DNA from: Tepidibacter sp.
Lineage (GTDB): Bacteria > Bacillota > Clostridia > Peptostreptococcales > Peptostreptococcaceae
Reading direction: 5' to 3'
Assembly: GCF_025210165.1 (NCBI RefSeq)
Contig: NZ_JAOASI010000071.1
Coordinates: 51,164-115,163 of the forward strand
DNA: 64,000 nt
Positions 16,973-25,131 of the stretch are shown piece after piece (positions within the stretch are counted from its first letter, which is position 1; each line of letters opens with the position of its first letter). A program made the translations under genes and the position numbers. The notes under the pieces were generated by a model that was not told where the DNA came from, made no database searches, and saw nothing but the letters and a program-made list of their open reading frames with translations.

Positions 16973-17656
16973 ATGAAAAAATCATATGTACATATATTGA
17001 TTCTCACTTTAGTTTTGGGAACAGGTATTGGTATTCAACTTAAAAATAACTACAATGCAGTTAGGGAACTTTCTTTCTTTGATAAACAAATTATAGATCA
17101 GGTAAATAGAGCTAAACAGGAAAATAAAAAGTTAATAACTAAAAAAGAATACTTGAATAACCAACTGGAGATATTAGAAGAAAACAAAATAGATGATCCA
17201 CTAGGTAAGAGCATGAAAGAAAATATAGACAATCTAAAAATGATTTTAGGATATAAAGATCTTCAAGGTCCTGGGATGGTTATAAAAATAGATACAGAAG
17301 AAGATGTTAATTTAGGCGAATTGATGGAAAGAAATAGTTTTTTTGTAAGATTGATTAATCAAATAAAAGTATATGGAGGAGAAGCTATATCGATAAATGG
17401 GCAAAGGGTAAGTAAGTATGGAGCAGTTGCTTTAGCAGGAAGTCATATAAATGTAAATTTTACCCCTATAGTTCAGCCATATGAAATAAAAATTATAGGA
17501 GATTCGGATACTTTAGAAAAACATATAAACAACAAAAATGGAATTATACAGTATATGCAAAGCTATGGCCTAGATATAGATATTAAAATATATGATACAT
17601 TGACTATTAAAGGAATGCCAAGAGAAAAGGAGTTTAGGTTTACTAATACCAATTAA
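16973..17656 (+). CDS. DUF881 family protein at head of the pilus operon
   Basis: 227-aa protein with an N-terminal membrane anchor (about 7-24, HILILTLVLGTGIGIQL), a coiled coil (about 40-75), and the DUF881 domain. That domain is marked by DLQGPGMVIKI, an Asn-Gly-Gln-Arg segment (ISINGQRVS) and VQPYEIKIIGD. DUF881 (YlxW/YlxX-like) genes usually sit near cell-division genes; here the gene directly precedes pilB by 20 bases. A structural or septal positioning role for the pilus machine is possible but inferred only from position. GAGG precedes the ATG. Confidence 0.8.
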   Translation: MKKSYVHILILTLVLGTGIGIQLKNNYNAVRELSFFDKQIIDQVNRAKQENKKLITKKEYLNNQLEILEENKIDDPLGKSMKENIDNLKMILGYKDLQGPGMVIKIDTEEDVNLGELMERNSFFVRLINQIKVYGGEAISINGQRVSKYGAVALAGSHINVNFTPIVQPYEIKIIGDSDTLEKHINNKNGIIQYMQSYGLDIDIKIYDTLTIKGMPREKEFRFTNTN

Positions 17657-17676
17657 ATAACGAGGAGATTAAGAAC

Positions 17677-19344
17677 ATGGAATACAAAAAAATCAAATTA
17701 GGAGAAATTTTAATATCTACAGGAAAAATAACACAAGAACAATTAGAAAAAGCTTTACAAGAGCAAAAAAGTTCTAAAAAAAAGTTAGGGCAAATACTTA
17801 TAGACAATAATATTATAACAGAAGAGGATATCATTGAAATATTAGAGTTTCAATTAGGTATACCTCATATTAATCTGGAGAATTTTGTAATAGATGAAGA
17901 GGTTCCCGTATTAATATCAGAAAGTTTAGCAAGAAGATATGAACTTATACCTATAAGAAAAGAAAGAGGAAAGCTTATGGTAGCTATGGTAGATCCTCTT
18001 AATATATTTGCAATAGATGATGTGAAAATTGCTACAAATATGGAAATTGAGCCTTGTATATGCTCAAAACATAGTATATTGAGTGCAATAGATAGATGTT
18101 ACGGAAAAGAAGTAGCTGAAAAGGCAATAGAAGATTTTAAAAGGCAATATACTGTAGAGAATATAAATGATTTAGATGAAGAGATATTAAATGATATAAA
18201 TAATGCCCCTGTGGTTAGGCTTGTAAATTCTATAATAAAACAAGCAGTAAAAGCAAAGGCAAGTGACATACATATTGAGCCATTTGAAGAAAATGTTAGA
18301 ATAAGATTTAGGATAGATGGACAGCTTCAGGAAATTATGAATTCTGCAAAAACTACTCATTCAGCGATAGTTACAAGAATTAAAATAATGGGGAAAATGG
18401 ATATTGCAGAAAAAAGAGTTCCCCAAGATGGAAGAATAGAGATAAGTATAGATACAAAACTAGTGGATTTACGTATATCTGTACTTCCTACTGTATTTGG
18501 AGAAAAGATAGTTATAAGACTTTTGGACAGAAGTTCATTCTTACTCTCAAAGAGTCAGTTAGGATTTACTGATGATAATTTAAGTAGATTTGATAAATTG
18601 ATTGAAAATCCAAATGGAATTATATTAATTACTGGACCTACAGGAAGTGGTAAAACTACTACATTATATACAATATTAAGGGAATTAAATAAAATAAATA
18701 AAAATATAATTACAGTAGAGGACCCTGTAGAATATAAATTACATGGTATAAATCAAGTTCAAGTAAATAACAAAGCTGGACTAACTTTTGCAAATGGACT
18801 TAGATCAATTCTTAGACAGGATCCGGATATTGTAATGATAGGAGAAATAAGAGACAGTGAAACTGCTCAAATTGCAGCAAGAGCGGCTATAACAGGGCAT
18901 CTTGTTATAAGTACAATGCATACTAATGATGCTCCATCTACAATAACTAGACTTATGGATATGGGAATACAACCATACCTTATATCGGCATCTGTAGTTG
19001 GAGCTATAGCTCAAAGACTTGTAAGAAAAATATGCACTAGCTGTAAAGAAGAATATATCCCTAGTGAAAAAGAAAAAGAAGTGCTTAATATAGGAGAAGA
19101 TACCAAGCTTTATAAAGGTAAAGGGTGTCCTAAGTGTTATAATACTGGATATAAAGGAAGAACTTCAATTCATGAAATAATGAATATTAGTAAAGGTATA
19201 AGAGAATCAATAGATAATGAAGAAAGCATAGATAGACTAAGAACAACAGCAATAGATGAGGGAATGATTACTCTTAGACAGAATTGTAAAGAATTGTTAC
19301 TGGATGGAACGACTAGTTTTGAAGAATTTATAACAGTTACATAA
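17677..19344 (+). CDS. pilB: Type IV pilus assembly ATPase PilB
   Basis: 555-aa GspE/PilB-family secretion ATPase that powers pilin polymerisation at the inner face of the membrane. The N-terminal T2SSE_N/MshEN domain (ILISTGKITQEQL ... GQILIDNNIITEEDI) spans about 1-140. The catalytic core has SDIHIEP near 196, Walker A GPTGSGKT at 320-327 and RSILRQDPDIVMIGEIRD. A C-terminal four-cysteine zinc motif (CTSC ... CPKC) follows. GAGGAG precedes the ATG. It is followed by pilT and pilC. Confidence 0.96.
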   Translation: MEYKKIKLGEILISTGKITQEQLEKALQEQKSSKKKLGQILIDNNIITEEDIIEILEFQLGIPHINLENFVIDEEVPVLISESLARRYELIPIRKERGKLMVAMVDPLNIFAIDDVKIATNMEIEPCICSKHSILSAIDRCYGKEVAEKAIEDFKRQYTVENINDLDEEILNDINNAPVVRLVNSIIKQAVKAKASDIHIEPFEENVRIRFRIDGQLQEIMNSAKTTHSAIVTRIKIMGKMDIAEKRVPQDGRIEISIDTKLVDLRISVLPTVFGEKIVIRLLDRSSFLLSKSQLGFTDDNLSRFDKLIENPNGIILITGPTGSGKTTTLYTILRELNKINKNIITVEDPVEYKLHGINQVQVNNKAGLTFANGLRSILRQDPDIVMIGEIRDSETAQIAARAAITGHLVISTMHTNDAPSTITRLMDMGIQPYLISASVVGAIAQRLVRKICTSCKEEYIPSEKEKEVLNIGEDTKLYKGKGCPKCYNTGYKGRTSIHEIMNISKGIRESIDNEESIDRLRTTAIDEGMITLRQNCKELLLDGTTSFEEFITVT

Positions 19345-19358
19345 ATAAGGGCTAGGTG

Positions 19359-20420
19359 ATGGATATGAATATATATGATTTACTTCAAAAAACGATAGAA
19401 TTAGATGCATCAGACCTTCATATAACAGTTGGGTTTCCACCTGTTATGAGGAAAAATGGAAAACTTAGTAAGTATGGAGAAGATATATTACTTCCAGATG
19501 ATAACTTAAATTTAGTAAAGCAAATACTAGATGATGAAAAGTTTCAAAAGCTGGAAGAAAAAGGGGAACTAGATACATCAGTTTCTTATCATAAATTAGG
19601 GAGATTTAGAGTAAATATATTTAAACAAAGAGGAACATACTGTATGGCTATAAGATCTGTAGCTTTGGAAATAGCAAGTATGGAAAAACTAGGTCTACCA
19701 CCTATTATGAAGGAATTATGCAAAAAACAAAGAGGATTAGTACTTGTAACTGGACCTACAGGAAGTGGAAAATCTACAACACTAGCATCAATGATTGATT
19801 ATATAAATAAAAATAGAAGCACTCACATATTGACATTAGAAGATCCTATAGAATATCTACATAAACACAATAAAAGTATAGTTAATCAAAGAGAAATAGG
19901 TACTGATTCTAAGTCGTTTGCAAATGCTCTAAGGTCATCTTTAAGACAGGATCCTGATGTGATATTAGTTGGAGAGATGAGAGATTTAGAAACGATATCA
20001 ATAGCTCTAACGGCAGCAGAAACAGGACATTTAGTATTTTCAACACTTCATACTATAGGAGCTGCTAAAACTATAGATAGAATAATAGATGTATTTCCAT
20101 CGCATCAACAACCTCAAATATTAGTACAATTAGCTGCGGTTCTTGAAGGGGTTATATCTCAACAGTTAATTGCAAAAGATGATGGAAGTGGAAGAGTTGC
20201 TGCACTTGAGGTAATGGTAGTAAATACAGCAATAAGAAATCTTATAAGAGAAGGGAAAACACATCAAATACAAACATCTATACAAACAGGTATGAAATTT
20301 GGAATGCAGACTATGGATAGTGATTTAATTAACTTATATTTGAAAGGAATTATATCAAAAGAATCATTATTAACTTATGCAGTAGATAAGGATATGGTTA
20401 GTAGATATACAAGTATCTAA
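19359..20420 (+). CDS. pilT: Type IV pilus retraction ATPase PilT
   Basis: About 353-aa ATPase that depolymerises pili, giving twitching motility. It has ASDLHIT near the N-terminus, Walker A GPTGSGKS near 132, LRQDPDVILVGEMRD, and the PilT-specific AIRNLIREGKTHQI motif near the C-terminus that separates it from PilB. The start is ambiguous among GTG 19356, ATG 19359 and ATG 19365; AAGGG at 19347-19351 best fits 19359. A retraction ATPase beside pilB means these pili are probably retractile. Confidence 0.94.
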   Translation: MDMNIYDLLQKTIELDASDLHITVGFPPVMRKNGKLSKYGEDILLPDDNLNLVKQILDDEKFQKLEEKGELDTSVSYHKLGRFRVNIFKQRGTYCMAIRSVALEIASMEKLGLPPIMKELCKKQRGLVLVTGPTGSGKSTTLASMIDYINKNRSTHILTLEDPIEYLHKHNKSIVNQREIGTDSKSFANALRSSLRQDPDVILVGEMRDLETISIALTAAETGHLVFSTLHTIGAAKTIDRIIDVFPSHQQPQILVQLAAVLEGVISQQLIAKDDGSGRVAALEVMVVNTAIRNLIREGKTHQIQTSIQTGMKFGMQTMDSDLINLYLKGIISKESLLTYAVDKDMVSRYTSI

Positions 20421-20515
20421 AAACTTTTGTTTAGAGATTGTTGAGAAATTGTTGAGAAGGATATGTTATTCTAGTATATATGAACTAAAAGAAAATTGGA
20501 ATGAAGGTGTAGAGT

Positions 20516-21727
20516 ATGCCTAATTATAAGTATAGCGCTTTGGATAAATATGGTAAAAAAATTGAAGGAAAGTATACATCAACCTCAAAGGAAGACGTTT
20601 TGTCAATGCTAAGGCAGAATAATTATTATCCTATGAAGGTAGAAGAAGATAAAGGCATTAAAGAAATAAGAATTGCAGATTTTCTGAAAAAAATAAAAAC
20701 TAAGGATATAGCAATTTTTTGTAGACAGTTTTATACATTATTAAACGCAGGTATTACAATAATAAGCTGTTTAGATATTTTGAAGCTTCAAACGGAGAAT
20801 AAAAAATTTGCAAAAGTTATTGGAGAGGTTCACGATGATGTTCAAAAGGGGCTTACATTTTCAGAAAGTCTTAAAAAACAAAAAAATATATTTCCAGATT
20901 TGCTAATTAATATGGTAGAAGCAGGTGAAGTAAGCGGTAATTTAGATGTAATAATGGAAAGGATGGCTTTTCATTATGAAAAGGAAAATAAAATAAATAA
21001 TAAAGTTAAGGGTGCTATGGCATATCCTATAATACTTAGTATAGTAGCAGTCGCTGTTGTAACATTCTTATTAACATTCGTTATGCCAACTTTTGTTGGA
21101 ATGTTTGAAAGTAGTGGAGTTGAACTGCCTCTTCCAACTAGAATACTTCTTAGCATAAGTGAAGGTATAAAAAAATACTGGTATATACACTTATTGATAC
21201 TTTTCTTGGGGATTTATGGTATAATAAAGTATATAAAAAGTGAAAGAGGAAAGATGTTAATAGGTATTATAAATTTTAGAATACCTATAATCAAAGGGGT
21301 AACGCAAAAAATAATTACCTCAAGATTTACAAGAACATTGTCGACATTATTATCAAGTGGAGTACCATTAATACATGCACTTGAAATTGTAGCAAAAATT
21401 GTAGGAAATATAATTGTAGAAAAAGGAATTCTTGAAGCTAAAGAAGAGGTTAGAAAAGGTATAGACCTTGCAAGCCCTCTTGAAAGAATTGGAGTATTTC
21501 CACCTATGGTTACTTCTATGATAAAAATAGGAGAAGAATCAGGTTCACTTGATGAGATACTTGAAAAGACAGCTGATTTTTATGATGAGGAACTAGAAAC
21601 GGCACTTAGTCAGATAACGACGTTGATTGAGCCGATTATGATTATTGTTATGGGTGGGGTTGTTGGATTTATTGTTATAGCTATGATGTTACCTATGTTT
21701 GATATGTTTAATACTATAGATATGTAG
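20516..21727 (+). CDS. pilC: Type IV pilus inner-membrane platform protein PilC
   Basis: 403-aa GspF/PilC-family platform protein. It has the N-terminal YKYSALDKYGKKIEGKY segment and two T2SSF domains with the repeated phrases FCRQFYTLLNAGITI and TRTLSTLLSSGVPLI. Three membrane helices are visible (about 165-190, 218-240, 372-395). It links the PilB/PilT motors to the pilin-assembly site. It closes the first part of the pil operon before the long pilA leader. Confidence 0.95.
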   Translation: MPNYKYSALDKYGKKIEGKYTSTSKEDVLSMLRQNNYYPMKVEEDKGIKEIRIADFLKKIKTKDIAIFCRQFYTLLNAGITIISCLDILKLQTENKKFAKVIGEVHDDVQKGLTFSESLKKQKNIFPDLLINMVEAGEVSGNLDVIMERMAFHYEKENKINNKVKGAMAYPIILSIVAVAVVTFLLTFVMPTFVGMFESSGVELPLPTRILLSISEGIKKYWYIHLLILFLGIYGIIKYIKSERGKMLIGIINFRIPIIKGVTQKIITSRFTRTLSTLLSSGVPLIHALEIVAKIVGNIIVEKGILEAKEEVRKGIDLASPLERIGVFPPMVTSMIKIGEESGSLDEILEKTADFYDEELETALSQITTLIEPIMIIVMGGVVGFIVIAMMLPMFDMFNTIDM

Positions 21728-21769
21728 GGATTTAAGCTTAAAACTAAGAAAGATTTATTTTCTAAGCAC

Positions 21770-21880
21770 GAAACTAAGAATTATTCATTTTTTCTCTTGG
21801 GTTAAATAACTATTTTAATTAAACATATAGGGATAAATAGCTATTTAAAAGTCGTTCAAAAATGAATAATTATTAGTTTC
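21770..21880 (+). repeat. Long imperfect palindrome upstream of the pilA leader
   Basis: The left arm GAAACTAAGAATTATTCATTTTT (split here for reading) pairs with the right arm that ends ATTATTAGTTTC at 21880. Inside, TAAATAACTATTT pairs with AAATAGCTATTTA. The whole can form a ~110-nt hairpin after pilC. It has no T-run, so it is either a transcript-end stabiliser or a decayed repeat. Confidence 0.6.
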
Positions 21881-21987
21881 TTAGGTAGCTGTTTAACTAA
21901 ATAATCTTGATTTTTAGTTCGGAACTGTATAAATTAAAATTATAAAACAAAGATTTAAATAAATTTTAAAGTTGACTTTAGAATTTC

Positions 21988-22062
21988 ATATCGGAAACTG
22001 TGAAGTATCTTCTGTATTTGGGCACCTAGAGGATATGGAGTGAGTGGTGCAACCGACCGCCA
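21988..22062 (+). ncRNA. c-di-GMP-II riboswitch aptamer, pilA leader
   Basis: The conserved core of class II c-di-GMP riboswitches is present in order: CGGAAAC (21992-21998), TTTGGGCAC (about 22018-22024), and GGTGCAACCGACCG (22046-22059). GCAC/GTGC close the central helix. The match to the crystallised Clostridium acetobutylicum aptamer is direct. In C. difficile the same class precedes pilA1 and c-di-GMP turns pilus production on. Confidence 0.92.
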
Positions 22063-22102
22063 AGTATTGAGCAATTAGTTGTTTGAATAGTTGGCTATTT
22101 TT
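22059..22102 (+). terminator. Probable expression-platform hairpin of the c-di-GMP-II riboswitch
   Basis: GCCAA (22059-22063) pairs with TTGGC (22091-22095), with inner TATT/AATA and CAA/TTG pairs, followed by TATTTTT. Its 5' arm begins within the 3' end of the aptamer (GACCGCC). Ligand-stabilised P1 would therefore compete with the terminator, as expected for an ON switch. Confidence 0.55.
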
Positions 22103-22159
22103 GACTAAGTTTTGTCGTTAGTTCAAAAATGAGCCTTATTAAAATATTGATATTTAGTT

Positions 22160-22206
22160 AATAGTTTGAGCAACGGAATTCATTAGAATTCGTTGGCGAC
22201 AGACAA
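22160..22206 (+). repeat. Structured repeat family R, copy 3 (partial, in pilA 5' UTR)
   Basis: Same ATAGTTTGAGCAACGG...CGTTGGCGAC frame as copies 1 and 2. The hairpin interior is changed to AATTC/GAATT (22177-22181 with 22186-22190), keeping pairing. The 3' half of the element is missing. It ends 8 bases before the Shine-Dalgarno of pilA. Confidence 0.7.
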
Positions 22207-22229
22207 GGTTTTGAAAGGAGGTGAAAAGT

Positions 22230-22667
22230 ATGTTAAGGAATATTCAAAAGAAATTAAAGAATAAAAAGGGATTTACTTTAGTCGAATTGATTATAGTAAT
22301 TGCCATATTAGGAATTTTATCAGCTTTAGCAATACCTAGATTAACTACGTCTTTGGTAACAGCAAGAGAAAATACTGATTTCACAAATGCAGCAACTATT
22401 GCAAGACAGATTGAACTTGCTTTTGCTGAAGGTAATTTAACTTTATCTGGAGATGTTACAAATGAATTGCTTGGAGATGGAACTGCAGCAGCAGGTTCTG
22501 TTGAGGCAGCTTTAGTTCCAGAATATATAGATAAAATACCAACTTTAGAATCAAGTGATGGTGATCATTTTAGAGTAGATATAGATATTGAAAATGGTAG
22601 AATAAATCAAATAACTATAGATGATGATAGAGATTCAGGTTCTCAAACTTGGTATCCTAGACCATAA
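22230..22667 (+). CDS. pilA: Type IV major pilin PilA
   Basis: 145-aa prepilin. A short basic leader ends in Gly14; the prepilin peptidase site is G|FTLVELIIVIAILG with Glu at mature position 5 and a hydrophobic helix to about residue 38. The rest is a soluble, acidic globular head. The start is ATG 22230 behind a full AAAGGAGGTG; an in-frame GTG at 22221 lies inside that site. The strong ribosome site, the c-di-GMP-II riboswitch leader and a terminator right after the gene fit the highly expressed major subunit. Confidence 0.94.
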   Translation: MLRNIQKKLKNKKGFTLVELIIVIAILGILSALAIPRLTTSLVTARENTDFTNAATIARQIELAFAEGNLTLSGDVTNELLGDGTAAAGSVEAALVPEYIDKIPTLESSDGDHFRVDIDIENGRINQITIDDDRDSGSQTWYPRP

Positions 22668-22684
22668 ATAGGAAATTTACTTAG

Positions 22685-22716
22685 CCTAGCCTTACATAAG
22701 GCTAGGATATATTTTA
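22685..22716 (+). terminator. Terminator after pilA
   Basis: CCTAGCCTTA pairs with TAAGGCTAGG, followed by ATATATTTT. It probably attenuates so that pilA is made in excess over pilD and later genes. Confidence 0.8.
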
Positions 22717-22735
22717 ACAAAAAGAGGTAATTATC

Positions 22736-23482
22736 ATGATTTTCATAATTTTAACCCTAGGCCTTCTCATAGGCTCATTCCTAAATGTATGTATATATCG
22801 AATACCAAGAGGTGAATCAATTTCATTTCCACCGTCTCATTGTCCAAAGTGTAGTACTAATCTAAAACCTATTGATTTAATTCCGGTGATAAGCTTTGTT
22901 TGGACGAAAGGTAAATGTAGGTATTGTAGTGAAAAAATAGCTATAAGATATCCTTTGGTTGAGATATTAAATGCTTTGATTTATTTAATATTATATCTAA
23001 AATTTAGCATTTCCATTTTATTGATAAAATATTCAATTCTTACAAGTATTCTTATTGTTGTAAGCTTTATAGATTATGATTATCAAATTATACCTAATGA
23101 GATTGTAATATTTGGAATGATATTTAGTTTTATTATACATGTAGTGCACAATTTTAAAGGTGATATTTTAAGTGGATTAGTGGGACTACTTATAGGTGGT
23201 GGATTGTTTTTAATTATTGCACTAGTAACTAATGCTATGGGCGGTGGGGATATTAAGCTTATGGGTATGCTAGGATTTAGTTTAGGATATAAATACATTC
23301 TTTTGATAACTTTATTATCATTCATTATAGGGGCGGTTGTTTCACTTATATTAATATTTCTAAAAATAAAAAGTAGAAAGGATTTTATTCCGTTTGGACC
23401 TTTTATAGCTATTTCGTCTCTTGTAACAATCTATTATGGAGATGAAATAATAAATTGGTATTTACTTAAAATAATAAGCTAG
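22736..23482 (+). CDS. pilD: Prepilin peptidase PilD
   Basis: 248-aa polytopic aspartyl protease (A24 family) that cleaves prepilin leaders. The N-terminal domain has two CxxC pairs (Cys36/39 and Cys61/64), as in bifunctional peptidase/methyltransferases. The catalytic aspartates are in FIDYD (113-115) and GGGDIK (Asp172). About seven hydrophobic helices are visible. AAGAGG precedes the ATG. It processes PilA and the minor prepilins at 26366 and 29486. Confidence 0.94.
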   Translation: MIFIILTLGLLIGSFLNVCIYRIPRGESISFPPSHCPKCSTNLKPIDLIPVISFVWTKGKCRYCSEKIAIRYPLVEILNALIYLILYLKFSISILLIKYSILTSILIVVSFIDYDYQIIPNEIVIFGMIFSFIIHVVHNFKGDILSGLVGLLIGGGLFLIIALVTNAMGGGDIKLMGMLGFSLGYKYILLITLLSFIIGAVVSLILIFLKIKSRKDFIPFGPFIAISSLVTIYYGDEIINWYLLKIIS

Positions 23483-23501
23483 ATTAATGGGGGGAGTAGA
23501 C

Positions 23502-24560
23502 TTGTTTAATAACAAAGTTATATCTATAGATATAGGTAATAAAAATATAAAAATGGTGTTAGGAAAACAAAATAAAAATAATATATTAGTTGAAAAAGCT
23601 GTGGTTATAGAAACTCCTCATAATTCATATAAAGATGGAAATATATTGAATATAGAAAATTTAAAGTCAGTTATAAACAAATATATAAAAAGTGAAAATA
23701 TAAAAACTAAAAAGGTTATTTGTACAGTTCAGAGCACCTCAATCATCAATAGAGAAATAATACTACCAGTTGCTAAGAAAGAACAAGAAATGGATACTAT
23801 GGTAAGATTTGAAATAGAACAGTATCTACCTATTATATTTGATGATTATGTAATAGAGTATAAGATTTTAGAAACTTTTGTTGAAGAAGATATAAAAAAA
23901 GGAAGAATAACTGTTGTTGCACTTCCTAAAACAATAGCAGAAGATTATTTGAAATTGATAAAAGATTTAAATTTAACTCCTGTAGCTTTAGATATGAATT
24001 CAAATGCAGTATCTAAATTATATGAATCTAAGGTTACTATTAATGATGAGAACTCCAGTTTGGACAAAACTGTTGCTGTTATAGATATAGGGCATACTCA
24101 GATAAATTTAAATATGATTTTTAATGGGGTATTAGAATTTAGTAGAGTTATACCTATTGGAAGTAATGAAATAGATACAAATATTGCAAATATGCTTAAT
24201 GTATCATTACAAGAAGCTGAAAAGAGAAAAATAGAAAATTCTAATTTAAATAATAAGAATGATCTTATATCATTAGAAATGTTAAATGATATAGTAAAAG
24301 ATTCTGCAAATAATTATATGGAAGAAATTAGAAGGTTGTTTAGATATTATAAAAATATAAAAAGAGAAAATACAATAGAACAGATACATTTACATGGTGC
24401 AGGATCAGAAATTAAAGGGTTAGAAGATTATTTAAAAAAAGAATTAAACATTCCAGTTGTAAAAATAGAGAAAATGTCTAATGTAAAGCTTGGTAAAGAA
24501 ACACAAGATATAAAGCTAAATCAATATTTAAATTGCATAGGTTCAATTATACGAAAGTAG
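23502..24560 (+). CDS. pilM: Type IV pilus assembly protein PilM
   Basis: Actin-like ATPase-fold cytoplasmic protein of about 353 aa (VISIDIGNKNIKMV, then VAVIDIGHTQINL). It binds the PilN N-terminus and forms the alignment complex with PilN and PilO. The start is TTG 23502, behind GGGGGGAG; the in-frame ATG at 23487 overlaps that ribosome site and would not be used. It is followed within 10 bases by pilN. Confidence 0.9.
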   Translation: MFNNKVISIDIGNKNIKMVLGKQNKNNILVEKAVVIETPHNSYKDGNILNIENLKSVINKYIKSENIKTKKVICTVQSTSIINREIILPVAKKEQEMDTMVRFEIEQYLPIIFDDYVIEYKILETFVEEDIKKGRITVVALPKTIAEDYLKLIKDLNLTPVALDMNSNAVSKLYESKVTINDENSSLDKTVAVIDIGHTQINLNMIFNGVLEFSRVIPIGSNEIDTNIANMLNVSLQEAEKRKIENSNLNNKNDLISLEMLNDIVKDSANNYMEEIRRLFRYYKNIKRENTIEQIHLHGAGSEIKGLEDYLKKELNIPVVKIEKMSNVKLGKETQDIKLNQYLNCIGSIIRK

Positions 24561-24570
24561 GTAGAGAGTT

Positions 24571-25131
24571 ATGAGAGATTTTAACTTTTTTTCGCCATAT
24601 ATAGATCAAAATAAGAAATCAAAAAATAATAATATATTAATATTTTTAAGTATAATTATAATAATTATATCTATGTGTGGATTTATATTATATACAAATA
24701 TGAAAATTAAAAAATTAGAAGAACAAAAGGCAAAGTATGAAGGATATTTAAATTCAAAAAAAGTAGTTAAAGAGTTAAAAAAAGTGAATGAGAAAAAAGC
24801 AAAGGTAGAAATTATGAAAAATTATTATAATGCAGTAAGTGATATTAACATAGAGATGAGTGAAGCAGATAAAATTAATACTGTTTTGATGGATAGAATA
24901 TCTTCAAAACTACCTACAGATTTATTCTTAAAGTCTATGAATATAGATGGAGTAAATGTAAATATGCAAGGAGTAGCAATGAATAGAACTTGTATAGGCG
25001 AGCTTGAATATAATTTGAAGCAGTTAGGTGTATTTGACTTAGTACATATATCAAACATAAGTAAAGAATCAGATGAATCAGAGAATTTCACATTTGCCTT
25101 AAAGTGTACATTGAAAGGCGGTGAAAAGTAG
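24571..25131 (+). CDS. pilN: Type IV pilus assembly protein PilN
   Basis: 186-aa bitopic membrane protein. A short cytoplasmic N-terminus starting MRDFNFFSPY (a PilM-binding segment in the family) is followed by one transmembrane helix (about 22-43), a coiled coil (about 45-95), and a ferredoxin-like domain containing LPTDLFLKSMNIDG. It is in the canonical pilM-pilN-pilO order, and its stop codon shares one base with the start of pilO. Confidence 0.88.
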   Translation: MRDFNFFSPYIDQNKKSKNNNILIFLSIIIIIISMCGFILYTNMKIKKLEEQKAKYEGYLNSKKVVKELKKVNEKKAKVEIMKNYYNAVSDINIEMSEADKINTVLMDRISSKLPTDLFLKSMNIDGVNVNMQGVAMNRTCIGELEYNLKQLGVFDLVHISNISKESDESENFTFALKCTLKGGEK

